A stretch of DNA of 6,876 nt from Chloroflexota bacterium (GCA_030691665.1 JAUYDU010000054.1:1-6876); one strand, 5' to 3'. Shown: positions 1 to 5,082, counted from the stretch's first letter. Numbers and translations: made by a program. The notes: generated by a model not told the origin, from the sequence alone.

Positions 1-56
1 CTGGGGCTGGGATCGAGCAAACCCCGTGAAGGGCAATCTCGCCCCACACCTCCAGA

Positions 57-75
57 CCCTTCGCTTTGCTCAGGG
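57..75 (-). repeat. 19-nt mini-hairpin repeat, copy 1
   Basis: On the reverse strand this reads CCCTGAGCAAAGCGAAGGG. It folds as a 4-bp stem (CCCT/AGGG), two tandem G.A mismatches, a GC/GC step and an AAA triloop. Three other 19-nt copies in the window (475-493, 2326-2344, 4744-4762) show the same plan with different outer stems. It resembles the short interspersed intergenic repeats common in many bacterial genomes. Bases 1-122 otherwise show no supportable gene. Confidence 0.7.
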
Positions 76-122
76 TGACAAAATAGACCTGCGCTCTGTC
101 GGATTATTTTGTTCATGACCAT

Positions 123-159
123 CTCCGCCATCCGCAGAGGCGGAGTCCGCATGGCGGAC
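123..159. repeat. Nested alternative palindromes
   Basis: CTCCGCC (123-129) can pair with GGCGGAG (139-145), and GTCCGC (145-150) with GCGGAC (154-159) around an ATG triloop. Alternatively TCCGCCAT (124-131) pairs with ATGGCGGA (151-158), which excludes both. It looks like an intergenic palindromic repeat; no gene overlaps it. Confidence 0.6.
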
Positions 160-211
160 AGGCGGGGGTCGAGAGCTAACCCATCGACCGGACATGAGCC
201 AGTCACGCCCA

Positions 212-250
212 GCCTGCCCTGAGCCGTGGGCCCCTCGAACGGTCGAAGGC
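212..250 (+). repeat. Interrupted copy of the GCCTGCCCTGAGCC...GTCGAAGG repeat
   Basis: GCCTGCCCTGAGCC (212-225) and GTCGAAGG (242-249) are the two halves of the repeat that is intact at 2321-2344. Here they are separated by about 16 nt (226-241). This is either an insertion into a repeat copy or a decayed copy. Confidence 0.5.
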
Positions 251-255
251 TAGCC

Positions 256-269
256 ATTGATTTGCCAAT
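256..269. promoter_or_regulatory. Putative regulator site ATTG-N6-CAAT (unit 1)
   Basis: ATTG (256-259) and CAAT (266-269) form an inverted repeat with a 6-nt spacer. The gap to the -35 hexamer at 296 is 26 nt, exactly as in unit 2 (4526-4539 and 4566). The 15-mer ATTGATTTGCCAATA matches its partner at 13 of 15 positions. The centre lies about 70 nt upstream of the predicted transcription start, a place typical of activator sites. No regulator gene is visible here. Confidence 0.45.
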
Positions 270-295
270 ATATCAGACATACCCCCTCAAAAGCC

Positions 296-325
296 TTGAC
301 AAGTTATCCACAATTCGTGTATAAA
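296..325 (+). promoter_or_regulatory. Sigma70-type promoter of unit 1
   Basis: A perfect -35 hexamer TTGACA (296-301) is followed after 18 nt by TATAAA (320-325), five of six matches to the -10 consensus. Transcription would start near 331-333, inside the 24 bp (326-349) that are identical to 4595-4618. A promoter in the same arrangement heads unit 2, which supports both calls. It would drive the structured leader and probably the gene at 982. Confidence 0.75.
304..312 (+). promoter_or_regulatory. DnaA-box match in the promoter spacer
   Basis: TTATCCACA is an exact match to the DnaA-box consensus TTATNCACA and lies between the -35 and -10 elements. It is absent from the matching promoter of unit 2. 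One 9-mer can occur by chance and no cluster is present, so this is not an origin. Confidence 0.3.
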
Positions 326-427
326 TAGCGAGCACGCGATTTCTCGATACTGACCCTGAGAGCCGTTGAACCGAGGTGCGGCGGTGGGCGGTCGGGGGCG
401 CAGTTCCCGACCTCGAACGGGCGGTGG

Positions 428-460
428 TAATCGGCAACGGTCGGTTGCCGATTAGTTTTT
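428..460 (+). terminator. Intrinsic-terminator-like hairpin in leader A
   Basis: TAATCGGCAAC (428-438) pairs fully with GTTGCCGATTA (444-454) around a GGTCG loop, 11 bp, and is followed by G and five T (456-460). The copy in unit 2 keeps all pairs with a compensatory change. It may end a small RNA or attenuate transcription. I found no convincing antiterminator pairing conserved in both copies. Confidence 0.65.
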
Positions 461-474
461 ATCTAGACGGGTCA

Positions 475-493
475 TTCTGAGCGCAGCGAAGAA
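475..493 (+). repeat. 19-nt mini-hairpin repeat, copy 2 (in leader A)
   Basis: TTCTGAGCGCAGCGAAGAA folds as TTCT/AGAA, tandem G.A mismatches, GC/GC and a GCA triloop. It lies 14 nt after the T-tract of the leader terminator, in the same place as 4744-4762 in leader B. Confidence 0.75.
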
Positions 494-561
494 TCTCGGG
501 ATTAGGGGTTTCTGGAGGGGGTCAGGGTTAGCGGATAGACGATAGCACCAGCGGACAAAAA

Positions 562-592
562 GGGCCCCGGACGGCCGGGACCGCCGGAGCCT
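562..592 (+). other. GC-rich conserved hairpin of leader A
   Basis: GGGCCCCGG (562-570) pairs with 584-592, with one C.A mismatch and one G.T pair. The inner CGG/CCG helix (572-574 with 581-583) is set off by a bulged A at 571. Leader B has the same hairpin at 4831-4861 with a perfect outer stem and the same bulged A. No T-tract follows. Confidence 0.5.
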
Positions 593-650
593 GGCAAGAG
601 GAGCGCGCGTCACCACACTCTCTCGCTACCTATTATTGTAACCCTCCCCT

Positions 651-967
651 GCTGCCGCCGCAACCGGGGCGTGCCCCACCAAGAGCCGCTGAAGGTAATC
701 AGGCCAGAAACTGAACCAACCACAAAGGGGGTGAGGCCTATCGCTCTTTCACAACCGAACAAAGGGAGCCCTAGCAGGGGGCGCCTGCCGGGGCCCCAGA
801 CAAAGGCTGGCCCGCCTGCCCGTAGGCAGGCACAAGCCATGCCTCTGCCGCGAAAGCATCGTGCCAGGGGGAGGAGGGGCGAAGGCCAGCCTCCGCCAGG
901 GGCGGATCAGCCTCTGGCTGAAAGCGTAGTGCAGCCTAACGGTAGACTGCACACATTCTCCGAACAA
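651..967 (+). other. Hairpin-rich untranslated region before the gene at 982
   Basis: No convincing gene lies here. Visible hairpins are GCCTGCC/GGCAGGC (814-820 with 825-831, loop CGTA), GCCAGGGG/CCTCTGGC (895-902 with 911-918, one G.T pair) and GTGCAG/CTGCAC (929-934 with 947-952). The last ends 15 nt before the Shine-Dalgarno sequence. There is no clear counterpart in unit 2, so homology between the leaders stops near 650. If transcription starts near 332, the 5' untranslated region is about 650 nt. Confidence 0.45.
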
Positions 968-975
968 GGGAGGGG
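968..975 (+). promoter_or_regulatory. Ribosome binding site for the gene at 982
   Basis: GGGAGGGG lies 6 nt before the ATG at 982. It fixes this start, which begins directly with a signal peptide. Confidence 0.7.
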
Positions 976-981
976 ACAAGG

Positions 982-2076
982 ATGAAAGGACTGTCTATCA
1001 ACAAGAGCTTGCTCCTGGTGGGGGCGCTGGCTGGGCTGATTCTGGCCATCGGCCTCCTGCCCCAGGGGACAGCGAAGGCCGATCCGTGGGTGCCCACCCA
1101 GGCCAACGTGAGCGGTGCCGACCCCAGGAACGCGCCCGTCATCGAGTGGAAGTGGGAGCTGCCCGACATGAACGACGCGGCCGCCGGCATCCAGTACGAC
1201 TCGCCCGGCGACCACGACTCGTCTGTCTTTCCGGCGACGCCGCCCGTCAGCCACAACATGATGCAGGTGGCGCCTAACCTGGAAGACGACCCCGCCCCGC
1301 AGCTCATCGAGTACTGGGTGGCGGTTCAGGACCCCAACGGCCTTGGCGACATCCAGACCGTGTGGGTCAACGTCTACGAGCCCCCCAACGTATTCAAGTA
1401 CAAGCTGCACCTCGATCGGGTGACTTGTAACGAGGCCACCCTCGGCAACTGGAACCTCGCCGGTACCGTCCTCGGCGCCGCCTATGAGACCGGCCAGATG
1501 ACCGCCGCTGAGGCAGGAAACATCCTCTACCAGTGCAACCAGAACAATAAGGCGGTCTACCACGCTGTGGGCGACATCAGCAAGCACCAGCCCTGCGGCG
1601 AATACCGCGTGGAAGCCGGGGTGACGGACTTGGCTGGCAACGTCGGCACCATGACCAACTGGTTCGACGTCCTCTGCGTCGTCGGCCTGGAGATCGACTT
1701 CGACGCGGTCGACTGGGGCGGCATCACCCCCGGCGTCCGGGACTGGGTACAGGGTGACTGGACCTGGGACCGGCCCCCGGGCGGAAGCGTGCCGCCCACG
1801 GTGAAGAACACCGGCAACACCCCCATGTTCGTGGGGCTGGGCTTCACCGAGATGGTCGGCTACAACTTCAACCAGCTCATCACCGTGTTCGATGCCAGGT
1901 TGATCGACTTGGCGGGCGATGTGACCATCGACCCGATCTCCACCTGGACGCTGGTCACCTTCCCCAACCCGTTGCAGTCCAACGAGCAGGCCAAGCTCGA
2001 TGTCTCGATCCACCCGCAGTGGGGCCTCCCCGCTGACTGGTACAACGGCTGGATGTGGATCCAGGGCTCGCCGTAG
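982..2076 (+). CDS. Exported surface protein with Ig-like/beta-sandwich domains
   Basis: The gene encodes 364 residues and I do not recognise a named family. Residues 1-34 are a Sec signal peptide (Lys2 and Lys8, hydrophobic 9-27, likely cleavage after AKA or nearby). Residues 50-135 contain a beta-rich segment with YWVAVQDPNG, like extracellular Ig-type modules. Residues 140-233 hold four Cys (149, 185, 205, 232), which could form disulfides outside the cell. Residues 234-364 look like a second beta-sandwich with the KNTGN turn (275-279) and an ending in the style of NEW3/CARDB modules. No C-terminal anchor is present, so the protein is probably released or held by a partner. TWTLVTFP (321-328) fits the TWxLxxxP signature of WxL domains, but it is not at the C-terminus, so I treat this as a hint only. 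The signal peptide DNA nearly matches that of the gene at 3698. Coding call firm, function unknown. Confidence 0.85.
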   Translation: MKGLSINKSLLLVGALAGLILAIGLLPQGTAKADPWVPTQANVSGADPRNAPVIEWKWELPDMNDAAAGIQYDSPGDHDSSVFPATPPVSHNMMQVAPNLEDDPAPQLIEYWVAVQDPNGLGDIQTVWVNVYEPPNVFKYKLHLDRVTCNEATLGNWNLAGTVLGAAYETGQMTAAEAGNILYQCNQNNKAVYHAVGDISKHQPCGEYRVEAGVTDLAGNVGTMTNWFDVLCVVGLEIDFDAVDWGGITPGVRDWVQGDWTWDRPPGGSVPPTVKNTGNTPMFVGLGFTEMVGYNFNQLITVFDARLIDLAGDVTIDPISTWTLVTFPNPLQSNEQAKLDVSIHPQWGLPADWYNGWMWIQGSP

Positions 2077-2094
2077 CCCGTAGGCAGGTATTCG

Positions 2095-2129
2095 GTGGGG
2101 GATGCCCGGCGCCCCCCGGCATCCCCCAC
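2095..2129 (+). terminator. Strong hairpin after the gene at 982
   Basis: GTGGGGGATGCC (2095-2106) pairs perfectly over 12 bp with 2118-2129, starting 18 nt past the stop codon. No T-tract follows, so it may stabilise the 3' end or terminate inefficiently. Confidence 0.5.
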
Positions 2130-2170
2130 TCACCCTACCGCTGATCGGTTCATTCGGAGTTCATGATGTA

Positions 2171-2192
2171 GGGCAGGGCCCCCGCCCTGCCC
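2171..2192. repeat. Perfect 9-bp palindrome
   Basis: GGGCAGGGC and GCCCTGCCC flank a CCCC loop. With the next palindrome it forms a pair typical of intergenic palindromic repeats. No gene overlaps. Confidence 0.6.
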
Positions 2193-2207
2193 ATTGCCGC
2201 GAACTCG

Positions 2208-2229
2208 GGTCGGGGCTGGGGCCCCGACC
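2208..2229. repeat. Second perfect 9-bp palindrome
   Basis: GGTCGGGGC and GCCCCGACC flank a TGGG loop, 15 nt after the previous palindrome. Both hairpins would insulate the gene at 982 from the one at 2353. Confidence 0.6.
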
Positions 2230-2279
2230 TACGAAATAGGCCATGAATTGGCGAGACGCTATCTGCCGCCCCCGCCATC

Positions 2280-2308
2280 TTGACAATCTAACCCGCTCGT
2301 TCGACAAT
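2280..2308 (+). promoter_or_regulatory. Putative promoter of the gene at 2353
   Basis: TTGACA (2280-2285) is followed after 17 nt by GACAAT (2303-2308), four of six matches to the -10 consensus. A start near 2315 would leave a leader of about 38 nt. The three strong hairpins upstream make an independent promoter plausible. Confidence 0.45.
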
Positions 2309-2325
2309 CGAAAACGCGGAGCCTG

Positions 2326-2344
2326 CCCTGAGCCTGTCGAAGGG
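2326..2344 (+). repeat. 19-nt mini-hairpin repeat, copy 3
   Basis: CCCTGAGCCTGTCGAAGGG, inside the wider repeat 2321-2344, folds as CCCT/AGGG with tandem G.A mismatches. It ends 8 nt before the GTG at 2353, so its last bases (AAGGG) can act as part of the ribosome binding site and the hairpin could mask it. Confidence 0.65.
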
Positions 2345-2352
2345 ATGAGGTC

Positions 2353-3609
2353 GTGGTGATTCGCAAGGCAGTGGCCCTGCCGGGGCTAGTCCTGATACTG
2401 GCCCTTGTCCCCTTGGTCTCCACCTGGGGTTCCGTTCAGGCCCAGGACGGGGGCATCGGCATCTATCCCGTCATCATCGAGCTGAAGGATGCCCTGCGGG
2501 GCGGCGAGTACGTGCGCACCTTCACGGTCATCAACCAGCAAGACTCCGACCTGACCTTCGAATTCCAGAGAGAAGGCGACGTGGGAGCGTGGGTCTCCTT
2601 GGTTCTCCCCAACGACCCGGCGACCCCTGTCGATACCATCCTGGCCCCGGCAAACAGCGATACCACACTGATTCTCCGCCTCGTGATCCCGCCCGACGCC
2701 CCCAACGGCCCCCACAGCGGCAAAATCAGCTTTCAGTCTGTGCTGCCGACGGAAGAGAATCCTGAGAGCTCCGCGGTCGGCGTCAGCATCGGCGTCGCCG
2801 CCAAGGTAGAGGTCGACGTCACCGGGGAACAGAAGCTCACCGGTGCCGTGGTGGACATCGCCATCAGCGATGTTGAAGTCGGCTACCCCCTGCGCATCAG
2901 GACCAAGTTCCAGAACACCGGCAACGTCAAGGCCAAGCCCCAGATCGGCTTGCAGGTCAAGGACGCCCAGGCCGCCGTCGTCGGCGAAGGCTCCTACAGT
3001 GACACGGCCGTGGACCCCGGCGCCACCAACGTCATCAACTCGGACTGGGATACGTCGGGAAAGGACCCCGGCGACTACGTCGCCGGCGTGGCTGTTTCCC
3101 TGGCCGATGCCCAGCTCGATGCCCGCCAGCTCAACTTTAGGATCCTGCCGCGGGGAGCCCTTACCCGCCAGGGAGTGCTGGAGGAGCTTACCCTGGACAA
3201 CGCACCTTATGCCGGTGCCGTGGCCAAGATCAGCGCCCACTTCCGCAACATCGGCCAGATCGAGACCCGCGCCACCTTCCTGGGCGAGATCTACTACAAG
3301 ACGACCCTTGTCAAAGCCCTATCGGGTGCTGAAAGGTTGGTGCAGGTGGGTGAGACCGCCTCCCTGGAGATCTTCGCCGATGTCCCCCAGGCCGGAAGCT
3401 ACACCGTCAGCGGCAAGGTCAACTATGAAGGAAAAGAGACGGAGGTCAGGGAGCTGATCTTCAAGGTTCCTCGTCCAGGGGGCGGCGACGGCGAGCTCCC
3501 ACTTTGGCTCTGGATAGTGATCAGTGGCGGCGCTATGCTCGGAGGCGCGGTCGTCGTCGGTGGGAGCTGGGTTCTAACCCGAAGGCTGTTGCGTTTCTTC
3601 CGGATCTAG
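2353..3609 (+). CDS. Membrane-anchored surface protein with three Ig-like domains
   Basis: The product has 418 residues. A signal peptide spans 1-30 (hydrophobic 8-22, cleavage likely at VQA|Q). Three beta-sandwich modules follow: about 35-160, with IPPDAPNGPHSGKISF at 113-128 resembling DUF916-type domains of WxL-interacting proteins; 165-265, with the FQNTGN turn at 186-191; and 267-372, with FRNIGQ at 297-302. A Gly-rich hinge (375-380), one membrane helix (about 384-407) and a basic tail (RRLLRFFRI) end the protein, so the domains face outward. The start is uncertain: GTG at 2353 or GTG at 2356, the latter 5 nt after GAGG. The DUF916 likeness is by eye. A scaffold or tether for the neighbouring secreted proteins is inference. 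Confidence 0.85.
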   Translation: MVIRKAVALPGLVLILALVPLVSTWGSVQAQDGGIGIYPVIIELKDALRGGEYVRTFTVINQQDSDLTFEFQREGDVGAWVSLVLPNDPATPVDTILAPANSDTTLILRLVIPPDAPNGPHSGKISFQSVLPTEENPESSAVGVSIGVAAKVEVDVTGEQKLTGAVVDIAISDVEVGYPLRIRTKFQNTGNVKAKPQIGLQVKDAQAAVVGEGSYSDTAVDPGATNVINSDWDTSGKDPGDYVAGVAVSLADAQLDARQLNFRILPRGALTRQGVLEELTLDNAPYAGAVAKISAHFRNIGQIETRATFLGEIYYKTTLVKALSGAERLVQVGETASLEIFADVPQAGSYTVSGKVNYEGKETEVRELIFKVPRPGGGDGELPLWLWIVISGGAMLGGAVVVGGSWVLTRRLLRFFRI

Positions 3610-3697
3610 GATCTAGCGTTGGCCGGCCCGCCTCTAATGACGGACGGCCATCCGATTAGACAGCAGCAAACTCCAAAAGGAGGAATAGGACCTCATT

Positions 3698-4444
3698 ATG
3701 GCAGGGCCTGCCAGGACCAGCCTCCCCCTCGTCCTTCTCCTCGGCCTTCTGGCTGTTGGCATCGGCCTCCCGCCCCAGGGGGCCCGGGCCGACGAGCCGA
3801 TAGGCGTGCAGACCCGCGCCGAGGTCGTCGGCACCGTCAGGGTTACCATCGACATCGAGCCGGGCAGCCACCCCAATTCCATCAACCTTCAGGACAATGC
3901 CGTGATTCCGGTCGCCGTTCTGACCACGGCTTCGTTTGATCCCGCCAGCCTTGACCCTGCCACCGTCATGTTTGCCGGTGGGCCGCCTACCGGTTCGGCC
4001 CCGGGAGACGTCGACGACGACGGCAACGTGGACCTCGTCTTCGGCTTCACGACCCAGGAGGTGAGCATCCAGAGCGATGCGACCCAAGCCTGCCTTCAGG
4101 GAACGACCTACCAGGGTGTCAGCGTCCAGGGCTGCGATTCCGTGAGCATCGTCTCGCAGGACAGACCGGCAGGTGGCGGCCTTGCTGCCGTACCGACAGC
4201 CACGTCGGCGCTTGCCGCGGCTGCCTTGGCTGCGACTGCGATTGACACACTGTCGCCCAGTTCGGCCTCCGGCGACACGCTAGCTGCGACGCCGCGCTCG
4301 CAGCCGCTGTTGCCGCCGGCAACGGGCGCCGAGGGCGGTCTGGGGACCGATGGCTGGCCCTGGCTGATCCTGCTGGCGGGAGGCGGTTTCGCTCTGGGCC
4401 TGGTGATTGGCCTTGCCTGGCTCCTGAGGCCGCGCCGCCTTTAG
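3698..4444 (+). CDS. Small exported protein with calcium-loop domain and LPxTG-like tail
   Basis: The 248-residue product has a signal peptide (1-31, cleavage near ARA|D). A domain at about 48-152 follows a pattern common in bacterial secreted proteins: IDIEPGSHPNSIN (51-63), IPVAVLTT (70-77), GDVDDDGNVDL (103-113, a DxDxDG calcium-loop-like motif) and Cys132/Cys146 in QACLQG and QGCDSV. Residues 153-205 are a low-complexity Ala/Ser/Thr stalk. The C-terminus carries PPATG (206-210), a hydrophobic stretch (219-243) and RPRRL, the layout of a sortase signal with a degenerate motif. No sortase gene is in view, so simple membrane anchoring is the alternative. AAGGAGG (3677-3683) is 14 nt upstream, and TAGGA (3686-3690) is better spaced. 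It lies 88 nt after the gene at 2353 and is probably co-transcribed. Its stop codon lies inside the repeat at 4442. Confidence 0.87.
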   Translation: MAGPARTSLPLVLLLGLLAVGIGLPPQGARADEPIGVQTRAEVVGTVRVTIDIEPGSHPNSINLQDNAVIPVAVLTTASFDPASLDPATVMFAGGPPTGSAPGDVDDDGNVDLVFGFTTQEVSIQSDATQACLQGTTYQGVSVQGCDSVSIVSQDRPAGGGLAAVPTATSALAAAALAATAIDTLSPSSASGDTLAATPRSQPLLPPATGAEGGLGTDGWPWLILLAGGGFALGLVIGLAWLLRPRRL

Positions 4445-4480
4445 TACAGCCTCACCACCGCAGTACAGCCTCACCACCGC
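4442..4480. repeat. Tandem 19-bp direct repeat
   Basis: AGTACAGCCTCACCACCGC occurs at 4443-4461 and again at 4462-4480 with no gap. With the preceding T, the first copy matches 6764-6783, the 3' end of the ferredoxin-type gene, over 20 of 20 bases. The TAG stop of the upstream gene is part of this match. Confidence 0.9.
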
Positions 4481-4502
4481 CACCGCGTCCACCGGGCAGC
4501 GG
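4462..4502 (-). pseudogene. Remnant of the ferredoxin-type gene's 3' end
   Basis: These 41 bases match 6765-6805 at 40 of 41 positions. On the reverse strand they encode RCPVDAVAVVRLY, against RCPADAVAVVRLY at the end of the gene at 6763. The stop codon is lost at the junction with the 19-bp duplicate, and similarity ends at 4502, so no cluster-binding CxxCxxC is present. It looks like a duplication or recombination scar. Confidence 0.75.
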
Positions 4503-4525
4503 CATAGCTATCTTAGCCAGCGAAT

Positions 4526-4539
4526 ATTGATATCCCAAT
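4526..4539. promoter_or_regulatory. Putative regulator site ATTG-N6-CAAT (unit 2)
   Basis: ATTG (4526-4529) and CAAT (4536-4539) form the same inverted repeat as at 256-269, again 26 nt before the -35 hexamer. A TATTG/CAATA extension (4525-4540) makes this copy slightly longer. Confidence 0.45.
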
Positions 4540-4565
4540 ACCTCAACTTCGCTTTCGCCAACCCC

Positions 4566-4594
4566 TTGACAACTTACGGCTATTGATGTATGTA
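4566..4594 (+). promoter_or_regulatory. Sigma70-type promoter of unit 2
   Basis: TTGACA (4566-4571) is followed after 17 nt by TATGTA (4589-4594), with four of six matches to the -10 consensus. The 24 bp at 4595-4618 are identical to those after the unit 1 promoter. The spacer sequences differ, and the DnaA-box match is missing. Confidence 0.65.
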
Positions 4595-4697
4595 TAGCGA
4601 GCACGCGATTTCTCGATATGGCGCTCTGAGGGCCGTTAGTCCGAGGTGCGGTGGTGGGTTGCCGGGGGCACGCCTCCCGGCCTCGAAGGGGCGGCGG

Positions 4698-4729
4698 TAA
4701 TCGGCGACGACCGTCGCCGATTAGTTTTT
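4698..4729 (+). terminator. Intrinsic-terminator-like hairpin in leader B
   Basis: TAATCGGCGAC (4698-4708) pairs over 11 bp with GTCGCCGATTA (4713-4723) around GACC and is followed by G and five T (4725-4729). The G4706-C4715 pair replaces the A-T pair of copy A. Confidence 0.65.
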
Positions 4730-4743
4730 ATCTAGACAGGTCA

Positions 4744-4762
4744 TTCTGAGCGCAGCGAAGAA
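4744..4762 (+). repeat. 19-nt mini-hairpin repeat, copy 4 (in leader B)
   Basis: Identical in all 19 bases to 475-493, although the surrounding leader sequence has diverged. Confidence 0.75.
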
Positions 4763-4830
4763 TCCGGGGATTAATGGTTTATGGAGGGAGTAGGGGTTAG
4801 CGGGTAGGCGATAGACCAGGGGAGAAAAAG

Positions 4831-4861
4831 GGGCCCCGGACGGCGGGCACCGCCGGGGCCC
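4831..4861 (+). other. GC-rich conserved hairpin of leader B
   Basis: GGGCCCCGG (4831-4839) pairs perfectly with CCGGGGCCC (4853-4861). An inner CGG/CCG helix (4841-4843 with 4850-4852) is separated by a bulged A at 4840. It matches 562-592 in layout. Confidence 0.55.
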
Positions 4862-4915
4862 GGCAAATGGGCGGGACGTCAATCACACCCCTTGCCGTTT
4901 ATGATCGTAACCCAA

Positions 4916-5082
4916 ACTGGGGTGACGGCGCAAGCAGCCCACGGGAATTCCCCCTTCTGCTCCCCTATCTTACCCCCGCTTCCTCCGCGAGAGAGGGGGT
5001 GATGCGGCGCAGAAACGCTACGCGAGCGGGCCGACCCCGATAGGATCGGGGCAACGGCCACAGCCAGACCAAATTCACACCG
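4916..5082 (+). other. Untranslated stretch with one hairpin before the gene at 5099
   Basis: No gene is supportable here. CCCCGAT (5035-5041) and ATCGGGG (5045-5051) form a 7-bp hairpin with an AGG loop, ending 31 nt before the ribosome binding site. The sequence has no counterpart in unit 1. Confidence 0.5.

Larger units (their letters stand above)
326..650 (+). ncRNA. Structured leader RNA or small RNA, copy A
   Basis: This block is homologous to 4595-4915 but clearly diverged. Its core (about 331-460) contains a 5' hairpin CGAG/CTCG (329-332 with 343-346), a stem CGAG/CTCG (372-375 with 412-415) enclosing GTCGGG/CCCGAC (391-396 with 406-411, 9-nt loop), and a terminator-like hairpin (428-454) followed by five T. 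In copy B the T392-A410 pair becomes C-G and the A436-T446 pair becomes G-C, so pairing is preserved through compensatory change. After the core come a mini-hairpin repeat and a second GC-rich hairpin. The start codon of the next gene is over 500 nt past the terminator. The element could be a free small RNA of about 130 nt or an attenuator leader. I do not recognise any known riboswitch class in it. Confidence 0.65.
4595..4915 (+). ncRNA. Structured leader RNA or small RNA, copy B
   Basis: This is the homologue of 326-650. It has the 5' CGAG/CTCG hairpin in the invariant 24 bp, the CGAG/CTCG stem (4642-4645 with 4682-4685) enclosing GCCGGG/CCCGGC (4661-4666 with 4676-4681, again a 9-nt loop), the terminator-like hairpin (4698-4723), the mini-hairpin repeat and the GC-rich hairpin. 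Two pairs are changed on both sides relative to copy A. Motifs kept in both include CCGAGGTGCGG and GGTAATCGGC. The start codon downstream is about 370 nt past the terminator, against about 520 nt in unit 1, so a free small RNA is as likely as a cis-acting leader. Confidence 0.65.

Noticed and set aside
1..118. Possible C-terminal end of a gene entering from the left in frame 2
   Set aside because: The frame is open to a TGA at 116-118, but much of it translates the interspersed repeat and no domain can be seen.
326..460. Known riboswitch classes such as c-di-GMP, cobalamin, ydaO and ZTP
   Set aside because: None of their signature conserved bases could be found in either leader copy.
671..985. 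Forward open frame of 104 codons whose TGA overlaps the ATG at 982
   Set aside because: The ATGA overlap looks like translational coupling, but the product is low-complexity Pro/Arg/Gly sequence across hairpin repeats, with no ribosome binding site for its GTG start.
907..2133. Long reverse-strand open frame of 408 codons across the gene at 982
   Set aside because: It is the antisense shadow of a GC-rich gene that has a signal peptide and ribosome binding site. Its product has no domain-like pattern.
2386..3240. Reverse-strand open frame of 284 codons
   Set aside because: It is antisense to the three-domain surface gene and reflects third-position GC bias only.
4280..4492. Reverse-strand open frame of 70 codons containing DAVAVVRLY
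   Set aside because: Only the part at 4462-4492 resembles the ferredoxin tail; the rest is antisense to the gene at 3698. It is kept as a pseudogene fragment, not a gene.
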